Shown here: piece by piece, positions 54,593 to 64,000 of the stretch
Numbering within the stretch: position 1 is the stretch's first letter
Layout of the letters: every line of letters starts with the position of its first letter
NCBI GenBank assembly: GCA_964036045.1
Contig: OZ038400.1
Location: 13,885,079-13,949,078, forward strand
DNA length: 64,000 nucleotides
Reading direction: 5' to 3'
Source: Eutreptiella sp. 'Long Island Sound 2002'
Taxonomy: Eukaryota > Euglenozoa > Euglenophyceae > Eutreptiales > Eutreptiaceae
Notes under the pieces: model-generated
Database searches by the model: none
The model's input: only the letters and a program-made list of their open reading frames with translations
What the model was told of the DNA's origin: nothing
Made by a program: the position numbers and the translations under genes

Positions 54593-57500
54593 TATTGATG
54601 ACAGAGTTCTTGGCCGAGGGGTACTGATAACAGACTTCTTGGCCCAGGGGTACTGATGACAGAGTTCTTGGCCCAGGGGTACTGATGACAGAGTTCTTGG
54701 CCCAGGCGTACTGGAGACAGAGCTTTTGGCCCAGGGGTACTGAAGACAGAGTTCCTGGCCCAGGGGTACTGAAGACAGAGTTCTTGGCCCAGGGGTACTG
54801 ATGACAGAGTTCTTGGCCCAGGGGTACGGATGACAGAGTTCTTGGCCCAGGGGTACTCATGACAGAGTACCTGGCCCAGGGGTACCGATGACAGAGTTCT
54901 TGGCCCAGGGGTACTGATGACAGAGTTCTTGGCCCAGGGGTACTGATGACAGAGTTCTTGGCCCAGGGGTACTGATGACAGAGTTCTTGGCCCAGGGGTA
55001 CTGATGACAGAGTTCTTGGCCCAGGGGTCCTGATGACAGAGTACTTGGCCCAGGGGTACTGAAGACAGAGTTCTTGGCCCAGGGGTACTGAAGACAGAGT
55101 TTTTGGCCCAGGGGTACTGAAGACAGAGTTCCTGGCCCAGGGGTACTGAAGACAGAGTTCTTGGCCCAGGGGTACTGAAGACAGAGTTCTTGGCCCAGGG
55201 GTACGGATGACAGAGTTCTTGGCCCAGGGGTACTCATGACAGAGTACCTGGCCCAGGGGTACTGATGACAGAGTTCTTGGCCCAGGGGTACTGATGACAG
55301 AGCTCTTGGTCCAGGGGTACTGATGACAGAGTTCTTGGCCCAGGGGTACTGAAGACAGAGTTCTTGGCCCAGGGGTACTGATGAGAGAGTTCTTGGCCCA
55401 GGGGTACTGATGACAGAGGTCTTGGCCCAGGGGTACTGATGACAGAGTTCTTGGCCCTGGGGTACTGAAGACAGAGTTCTTTGGCCCTGGGGTACTGATG
55501 ACAGAGTTCTTGGCCCTGGGGTACTGATGACAGAGTTCTTGGCCCAGGGGTACTGATGACAGAGTTCTTGGCCCAGGAGTACTGATGACAGACTTCTTGG
55601 CCCAGGTGTACCGATGACAGAGTTCTTGGCCCAGGGGTACTGATGACAGAGTTCTTGGTCGAGGGATATTGATGACAGAGTTGTTGGCCTAGGGGTACTG
55701 CCGACAGAGTTCTTGGCCCTGGGGTACTGATGACAGGGTTCTTGGCCCAGGGGTACTGAAGACAGAGTTCTTGGCCCAGGGGTACTGATGACAGAGTTCT
55801 TCGCCCTGGGGTACTGATGACAGAGTTCTTGGCCCTGGGGTACTAATGACAGAGTTCTTGGCCCAGGGGTACTGAAGACAGAGTTCTTGGTCCAGGGGTA
55901 CTGATGACAGAGTTCTTGGCCCAGGGGTACTGATGACAGAGTTCTTGGCCGGGGGGTCCTGATGACAGATTTCTTGGCCGAGGGGTACTGAAGACAGAGT
56001 TCTTGGCCCAGGGGTACTGAAGACAGAGTTCTTGGCCCAGGGGTACTGAAGACAGAGTTCTTGGCCCAGGGGTACTTATGACAGAGTTCTTGGCCCAGGG
56101 GTACTGATGACAGAATCCTTGGCTCAGGGGTACTGAAGACAGAGTTCTTGGTCCAGGGGTACTGATGACAGAGTTCTTGGCCCAGGGGTACTGATGACAC
56201 AGTTCTTGGCCCAGGGGTACTGAAGACAGAGTTCTTGGCCCAGGGGTCCCGATGACAGAGTTCTTGGCCCAGGGGTACTGATGACAGAGTTCTTGGCCCA
56301 GGGGTACTGAAGACAGAGTTCTTGGCCCAGGCGTACTGAAGACAGAATTCTTGGCCCAGGAGTACTGAAGACAGAGTTCTTGGCCCTGGGGTACTGATGA
56401 CAGAGTTCTTGGCCCAGGGGTACTGAAGACAGAGTTCTTGGCCCAGGGGTACTGACGACAGGGCTCTTGGCCCAGGGGTACTCATGACAGAGGTCTTGGC
56501 CAAGGGGTAATGATGACAGAGTTCTTGGCCCAGGGGTACTCATGACAGAGTTCTTGGCCCAGGGGTACTGAAGACAGAGTTCTTGGCCCAGGGGTACTGA
56601 AGACAGAGTTCTTGGCCCAGGGGTACTGATGACAGAGTTCTTGTCCCAGGGGTCCTGATGACAGAGTTCTTGGCCCAGGGGTACTAATGACAGAGTTCTT
56701 GGCCCAGGGGTACTGATGACAGGGTTCTTGACCCAGGGGTACTGATGACAGAGTTCTTGGCCCAGGGGTACTGAAGACAGAGTTCTTGGTCCAGGGGTAC
56801 TGATGACAGAGTTCTTGGCCCAGGGGTACTGATGACAGAGTTCTTGGCCCAGGGGTCCTGATGACAGATTTCTTGGCCGAGGGGTACTGAAGACAGAGTT
56901 CTTGGCCCAGGGGTACTGAAGACAGAGTTCTTGGCCCAGGGGTACTGAAGACAGAGTTCTTGGCCCAGGGGTACTTATGACAGAGTTCTTGGCCCAGGGG
57001 TACTGATGACAGAATCCTTGGCTCAGGGGTACTGAAGACAGAGTTCTTCGCCCAGGGGTACTGATGACAGAGTTCTTGGCCCAGGGGTACTGATGACACA
57101 GTTCTTGGCCCAGGGGTACTGAAGACAGAGTTCTTGGCCCAGGGGTCCCGATGACAGAGTTCTTGGCCCAGGGGTACTGATGACAGAGTTCTTGGCCCAG
57201 GGGTACTGAAGACAGAGTTCTTGGCCCAGGCGTACTGAAGACAGAATTCTTGGCCCAGGAGTACTGAAGACAGAGTTCTTGGCCCTGGGGTACTGATGAC
57301 AGAGTTCTTGGCCCAGGGGTACTGAAGACAGAGTTCTTGGCCCAGGGGTACTGACGACAGGGCTCTTGGCCCAGGGGTACTCATGACAGAGGTCTTGGCC
57401 AAGGGGTAATGATGACAGAGTTCTTGGCCCAGGGGTACTCATGACAGAGTTCTTGGCCCAGGGGTACTGAAGACAGAGTTCTTGGCCCAGGGGTACTGAA

Positions 57501-60500
57501 GACAGAGTTCTTGGCCCAGGGGTACTGATGACAGAGTTCTTGGCCCAGGGGTCCTGATGACAGAGTTCTTGGCCCAGGGGTACTAATGACAGAGTTCTTG
57601 GCCCAGGGGTACTGATGACAGGGTTCTTGACCCAGGGGTACTGATGACAGAGCTATTGGCCCAGGGGTACTGATGACAGAGTTCTTGGCCCAGGGGTCCT
57701 GATGACAGAGTTCTCGGCCCAGGGGTACTGGTGACAGAGTTCTTGGCCCAGGGGTCCTGATGACAGAGTTCTTTGCCCAGGGGTACTGAAGACAGAGTTC
57801 TTGGCCCAGGGGTACTGATGACAGAGTTCTTGGCCCAGGGGTACTGATGACAGAGTTCTTGGCTCAGGGGTACTGAAGACAGAGGTCTCCGCCCAGGGGT
57901 ACTGATGACAGAGTTCTTGGCCCAGGGGTACTGATGACAGAGTTCTTTGCCCAGGCGTACTGAAGACAGAGTTCTTGGCCCAAGGGTACTGAAGACAGAG
58001 TTCTTGGCCCTGGGGTACTGATGACAGAGTTCTTGGCCCAGGGGTACTGAAGACAGAGTTCTTGGCCCAGGGGTACTGATGACAGAGTTCTTGGCCCAGG
58101 GGTACTCATGACAGAGTTCTTGGCCCAGGGGTACTGAAGACAGAGTTCTTGGCTTAGGGGTACTCATGACAGAGTGCTTGGCCCAGGGGTACTGAAGACA
58201 GAGTTCTTGGCCCAGGGGTACTGAGGACAGAGTTCTTGGCCCAGGGGTACTGATGACAGAGTTCTTGGCCCAGGCGTCCTGATGACAGAGTTCTTGGCCC
58301 AGGGGTACTGAAGACAGAGTTCTTGGCCCAGGGGTACTGATGACAGAGTTCTTGGCCCAGGGGTCCTGATGACAGAGTTCTTGGCCCAGGGGTACTGATG
58401 ACAGAGTTCTTGGCCCAGGGGTACTCATGACAGAGTTGTTGGCCCAGGGGTACTGATGACAGAGTTCTTGGCCCAGGGGTACTGATGACAGAATTCCTGG
58501 CCCAGGGGTACTGAAGACAGAGTTCTTGGCCCAGGGGTACTGATGACAGAGTTCTTGGCCCAGGGGTACTGAAGACAGAGTTCTTGGCCCAGGGGTACCG
58601 ATGACAGAGTTCTTGGCCCAGGGGTACTGAAGACAGAGTTCTTGGCCCAGAGGTACTGATGACAGAGTTCTTGGCCCAGGGGTACTGATGACAGAGTTCT
58701 TGCCCCAGGGGTACTGAGGACAGAGCTCTTGGCCCGGGGGTACTGATGACAGAGTTCTTGGCCCAGGGGTACTGAAGACAGAGGTCTTGGCCCAGGGGTA
58801 CTGAAGACAGAGTTCTTGGCCCAGGGGTACTGAAGACAGAGTTCTTGGCCAAGGGGTACTGAAGACAGAGCTCTTGGCCCAGGGGTACTCATGACGGAGT
58901 GCGTGGCCCAGGGGTACTCATGACGGAGTTCTTGGCCCAGGGGTACTCATGACAGAGTTCTTGGCCCAGGGGTACTGAATACAGAGTTCTTGGCCCAGGG
59001 GTACTAATGACAGAGCTCTTGGCCCAGGGGTACTGATGACAGAGCTCTTGGCCCAGGGGTACTCATGACAGAGTTCTGGGCCCAGGGGTACTGATGACAG
59101 AGTTCTTGGCCGAGGGGTACTGACGACAGAGTTCTTGGCCCAGGGGTTCTGAAGACAGAGTTCTTGGCCCAGGGGTACTGATGACGGAGTTCTTGGCCCA
59201 GGGGTACTGATGACAGAGGTCTTGACCCAGGGGTACTGATGACAGAGTTCTTGGCCCAGGGGTACTGATGACAGAGTTCTTGGCCCAGGGGTATTGATGA
59301 CAGAGTACTTGGCCGAGGGGTACTGATGACAGAGTTCTTGGCCCAGGTGTCATCATGACAGAGTTCTTGGCCCAGGAGTACTGAGGACAGCGTTCTTGGC
59401 CAAGGGGTACTGAAGACAGAGTTCTTGGCCCAGGGGTACTGAAGACAGAGTTCTTGGTCCAGGGGTACTGATGACAGAGTTCTTGGCCCAGGGGTACTGA
59501 TGACAGAGTTCTTGGCCGAGGGGTCATGATGACAGAGTTCTCGTCCCAGGGGTACTGGTGACAGAGTTCTTGGCCCAGGGGTCCTGATGACAGAGTTCTT
59601 GGCCCAGGGGTACTGAAGACAGAGTTCTTGGCCCAGGGGTACTCATGACAGAGTTCTTGGCCCAGGGGTACTGAAGACAGAGTTCTTGGCCCAGGGGTAC
59701 TGAAGACAGAGTTCTTGGCCCAGGGGTACTGAAGACAGAGTTCTTGGGCCAGGGGTACTGATGACAGAGTTCTGGAGCCAGGGGTACTGATGACAGAGTT
59801 CTTGGCCCAGGGGTACTGATGACAGGGTTCTTGGCCCAGGGGTACTGATGACAGAGTTCCTGGCCCAGGGGTACTGATGACAGAGTTCTTGGCCCAGGGG
59901 TACTGATGACAGAATTCCTGGCCCAGGGGTACTGAAGACAGAGTTCTTGGCCCAGGGGTACTGATGACAGAGTTCTTGGCCCAGGGGTACTGAAGACAGA
60001 GTTCTTGGCCCAGGGGTACCGATGACAGAGTTCTTGGCCCAGGGGTACTGAAGACAGAGTTCTTGGCCCAGAGGTACTGATGACAGAGTTCTTGGCCCAG
60101 GGGTACTGATGACAGAGTTCTTGCCCCAGGGGTACTGAGGACAGAGCTCTTGGCCCGGGGGTACTGATGACAGAGTTCTTGGCCCAGGGGTACTGAAGAC
60201 AGAGGTCTTGGCCCAGGGGTACTGAAGACAGAGTTCTTGGCCCAGGGGTACTGAAGACAGAGTTCTTGGCCAAGGGGTACTGAAGACAGAGCTCTTGGCC
60301 CAGGGGTACTCATGACGGAGTGCGTGGCCCAGGGGTACTCATGACGGAGTTCTTGGCCCAGGGGTACTCATGACAGAGTTCTTGGCCCAGGGGTACTGAA
60401 TACAGAGTTCTTGGCCCAGGGGTACTAATGACAGAGCTCTTGGCCCAGGGGTACTGATGACAGAGCTCTTGGCCCAGGGGTACTCATGACAGAGTTCTGG

Positions 60501-63500
60501 GCCCAGGGGTACTGATGACAGAGTTCTTGGCCGAGGGGTACTGACGACAGAGTTCTTGGCCCAGGGGTTCTGAAGACAGAGTTCTTGGCCCAGGGGTACT
60601 GATGACGGAGTTCTTGGCCCAGGGGTACTGATGACAGAGGTCTTGGCCCAGGGGTACTGATGACAGAGTTCTTGGCCCAGGGGTACTGATGACAGAGTTC
60701 TTGGCCCAGGGGTATTGATGACAGAGTACTTGGCCGAGGGGTACTGATGACAGAGTTCTTGGCCCAGGTGTCATCATGACAGAGTTCCTGGCCCAGGAGT
60801 ACTGAGGACAGCGTTCTTGGCCAAGGGGTACTGAAGACAGAGTTCTTGGCCCAGGGGTACTGAAGACAGAGTTCTTGGTCCAGGGGTACTGATGACAGAG
60901 TTCTTGGCCCAGGGGTACTGATGACAGAGTTCTTGGCCGAGGGGTCATGATGACAGAGTTCTCGTCCCAGGGGTACTGGTGACAGAGTTCTTGGCCCAGG
61001 GGTCCTGATGACAGAGTTCTTGGCCCAGGGGTACTGAAGACAGAGTTCTTGGCCCAGGGGTACTCATGACAGAGTTCTTGGCCCAGGGGTACTGAAGACA
61101 GAGTTCTTGGCCCAGGGGTACTGAAGACAGAGTTCTTGGCCCAGGGGTACTGATGACAGAGTTCTTGGCCCAGGGGTTCTGATGACAGTGTTCTTGGCCC
61201 AGGGGTCCTGAAGACAGAGTGCTTGGCCCAGGGGTACTGATGACAGAGTTCTTGGCCCAGGGGTCCTGATGACAGAGTTCTTGGCCCACGGGTACTGATG
61301 ACAGAGTTCTTGGCCCAGGGGTACTCATGACAGAGTTCTTGGCCCAGGGGTACTGATGACAGAGTTCTTGGCCCAGGGGTACTGATGACAGAGTTCTTGG
61401 CCCAGGGGTACTGAAGACAGAGTTCTTGGCCCAGGGGTACTGAAGACAGAGTTCTTGGCCCAGGGGTACTGATGACAGAGTTCTTGGCCCAGGGGTACTG
61501 AAGACAGAGTTCTTGGCCCAGGGGTACCGATGACAGAGTTCTTGGCCCAGGGGTACTGAAGACAGAGTTCTTGGCCCAGGGGTACTGATGACAGAGTTCT
61601 TGGCCCAGGGGTACTGATGACAGAGTTCTTGCCCCAGGGGTACTGAAGACAGAGCTGTTGGCCCAGGGGTACTGATGACAGAGTTCTTGGCCCAGGGGTA
61701 CTGAAGACAGAGTTCTTGGCCCAGGGGTACTGAAGACAGAGTTCTTGGCCCAGGGGTACTGAAGACAGAGTTCTTGGCCCAGGGGTACTGAAGACAGAGT
61801 TCTTGGCCAAGGGGTACTGGAGACAGAGCTCTTGGCCCAGGGGTACTCATGACGGTGTGCGTGGCCCAGGGGTACTCATGACGGAGTTCTTGGCCCAGGG
61901 GTACTAATGACAGAGTTCTTGGCCCAGGGGTACTGAATACAGAGTTCTTGGCCCAGGGGTACTAATGACAGAGCTCTTGGCCCAGGGGTACTGATGACAG
62001 AGCTCTTGGCCCAGGGGTACTCATGACAGAGTTCTGGGCCCAGGGGTACTGATGACAGAGTTCTTGGCCCAGGGGTACTGACGACAGAGTTCTTGGCCCA
62101 GGGGTACTGAAGACAGAGTTCTTGGCCCAGGGGTACTGATGACAGAGTTCTTGGCCCAGGGGTACTGATGACAGAGGTCTTGACCCAGGGGTACTGATGA
62201 CAGAGTTCTTGGCCCAGGGGTACTGATGACAGACTTCTTGGCCCAGGGGTATTGATGACAGAGTACTTGGCCGAGGGGTACTGATGACAGAGTTCTTGGC
62301 CGAGGTGTCATCATGACAGAGTTCTTGGCCCAGGAGTACTGAGGACAGCGTTCTTGACCAAGGGGTACTGAAGACAGAGTTCTTGGCCCAGGGGTACTGA
62401 AGACAGAGTTCTTGGCCCAGGGGTACTGAAGACAGAGTTCTTGGCCAAGGGGTACTGAAGACAGAGCTCTTGGCCCAGGGGTACTCATGACGGAGTGCGT
62501 GGCCCAGGGGTACTCATGACGGAGTTCTTGGCCCAGGGGTACTCATGACAGAGTTCTTGGCCCAGGGGTACTGAATACAGAGTTCTTGGCCCAGGGGTAC
62601 TAATGACAGAGCTCTTGGCCCAGGGGTACTGATGACAGAGCTCTTGGCCCAGGGGTACTCATGACAGAGTTCTGGGCCCAGGGGTACTGATGACAGAGTT
62701 CTTGGCCCAGGGGTAGTGACGACAGAGTTCTTGGCCCAGGGGTACTGAAGACAGAGTTCTTGGCCCAGGGGTACTGATGACAGAGTTCTTGGCCCAGGGG
62801 TACTGATGACAGAGGTCTTGACCCAGGGGTACTGATGACAGAGTTCTTGGCCCAGGGGTACTGATGACAGAGTTCTTGGCCCAGGGGTATTGATGACAGA
62901 GTACTTGGCTGAGGGGTACTTGATGACAGAGTTCTTGGCCCAGGTGTCATCATGACAGAGTTCTTGGCCCAGGAGTACTGAGGACAGCGTTCTTCGCCAA
63001 GGGGTACTGAAGACAGAGTTCTTGGCCCAGGGTCACTGATGACAGAGTTCTCGTCCCAGGGGTACTGGTGACAGAGTTCTTGGCCCAGGGGTCCTGATGA
63101 CAGAGTTCTTGGCCCAGGGGTACTGAAGACAGAGTTCTTGGCCCAGGGGTACTCATGACAGAGTTCTTGGCCCAGGGGTACTGAAGACAGAGTTCTTGGC
63201 CCAGGGGTACTGAAGACGGAGTTCTTGGCTCAGGGGTACTGATAACAGAGTTCTTGGCCCAGGGGTCCTGATGACAGAGTTCTTGGCCCAGGGGTACTGA
63301 AGACAGAGTTCTTGGCCCTGGGGTACTGATGACAGAGTTCTTGGCCCAGGGGTCCTGATGACAGAGTTCTTGGCCCACGGGTACTGATGACAGAGTTCTT
63401 GGCCCAGGGGTACTCATGACAGAGTTCTTGGCCCAGGGGTACTGAAGACAGAGTTCTTGGCCCAGGGGTACTGATGACAGAGTTCTTGGCCCAGGGGTCC

Positions 63501-64000
63501 TGATGACAGGGTTCTTGGCCCACGGGTACTGATGACAGAGTTCTTGGCCCAGGGGTACTGATGACAGAGTTCTTGGCCCAGGGGTACTGATGACAGAGTT
63601 CTTGGCCCAGGGGTACTGATGACAGTGTTCTTGGCCCAGGGGTACTGAAGACAGAGTTCTTGGCCCAGGGGTACTGAAGACAGAGTTCTTGGCCCAGGGG
63701 TACTGATGACAGAGTTCTTGGCCCAGGGGTACTGAAGACAGAGTTCTTGGCCCAGGGGTACCGATGACAGAGTTCTTGGCCCAGGGGTACTGAAGACAGT
63801 GTTCTTGGCCCAGGGGTACTGATGACAGAGTTCTTGGCCCAGGGGAACTGATGACAGAGTTCTTGCCCCAGGGGTACTGAAGACAGAGCTCTTGGCCCAG
63901 GGGTACTGATGACAGAGTTCTTGGCCCAGGGGTACTGAAGACAGAGTTCTTGGCCCAGGGGTACTGAAGACAGAGTTCTTGGCCCAGGGGTACTGAAGAC
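54593..64000 (-). repeat. 29-bp minisatellite, reverse block with higher-order repeats
   Basis: The same 29-bp monomer, now on the minus strand, continues to the window edge. Long blocks of variant monomers recur exactly: 56124-56543 and 57023-57442 are 899 bp (31 monomers) apart; 58425-58892 and 59846-60313 are 1,421 bp (49 monomers) apart; further starts at 61850 and 62488 follow at 1,537 (53 monomers) and 638 bp (22 monomers). These multi-monomer duplications are more recent than those in the forward block. Open frames on the minus strand reflect the stop-free monomer. Confidence 0.95.

Noticed and set aside
32978-64000. CRISPR array because of ~29-bp regular repeats
   Set aside because: Monomers are contiguous with no unique spacers; this is a eukaryotic minisatellite.

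Overview
This is a stretch of nuclear DNA from a eukaryote, not a prokaryotic or organellar segment. It contains a split gene with recognisable splice sites, a LINE-type retroelement with a target-site duplication, a Penelope-like reverse transcriptase remnant, a short (CCCTAA)n telomere-type tract and about 45 kb of tandem repeats. The one host gene that can be recognised resembles TPGS1, a subunit of the tubulin polyglutamylase complex, which suggests a ciliated or flagellated organism. The GC-rich retroelement and the general style would fit a flagellate green alga, but that is inference.

Layout: 1-2.1 kb is AT-rich, with degenerate ~420-bp tandem units full of TTAGGATAT-like motifs. 2.1-5.1 kb holds a dispersed 200-bp direct repeat, a 130-bp foldback and a 181-bp tandem array. 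5.4-8.1 kb carries the TPGS1-like gene on the minus strand. Its first exon lies inside a 1,019-bp tandem duplication, and the copy nearer exon 2 has lost its splice donor. 8.1-9.9 kb is mostly empty, with one weak AT-rich ORF. 9.9-10.8 kb is a 198-bp tandem array that runs directly into a 418-bp satellite.

The satellite (10.77-12.20 kb and 22.14-32.56 kb, about 28 monomers) is split by one insertion of 9,939 bp flanked by the 12-bp duplication GTGATGTAATGA. The insert is a 5'-truncated non-LTR retrotransposon on the minus strand. Reading 5' to 3' it has a partial RNase H domain, a CCHC zinc knuckle, a ~1,300-residue ORF opening with a RING finger, a C48 (Ulp1)-like cysteine-protease-type domain, a ~3.5-kb tandem-repeat-rich 3' region and a CTACC-type tail. 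A RING plus Ulp1-like polyprotein downstream of RNase H in a LINE is the most unusual system in the window.

From 32.95 kb to the end is a 29-bp minisatellite of more than 1,000 copies. It starts directly at the telomere-type tract, is interrupted at 48.5-49.5 kb by the Penelope-like fragment, and reverses orientation at 54.57 kb. The array is open in all three frames on one strand only because its monomer lacks stop codons; I do not regard it as protein-coding. Both large arrays show higher-order periodicity, as expected of subtelomeric or pericentromeric DNA.
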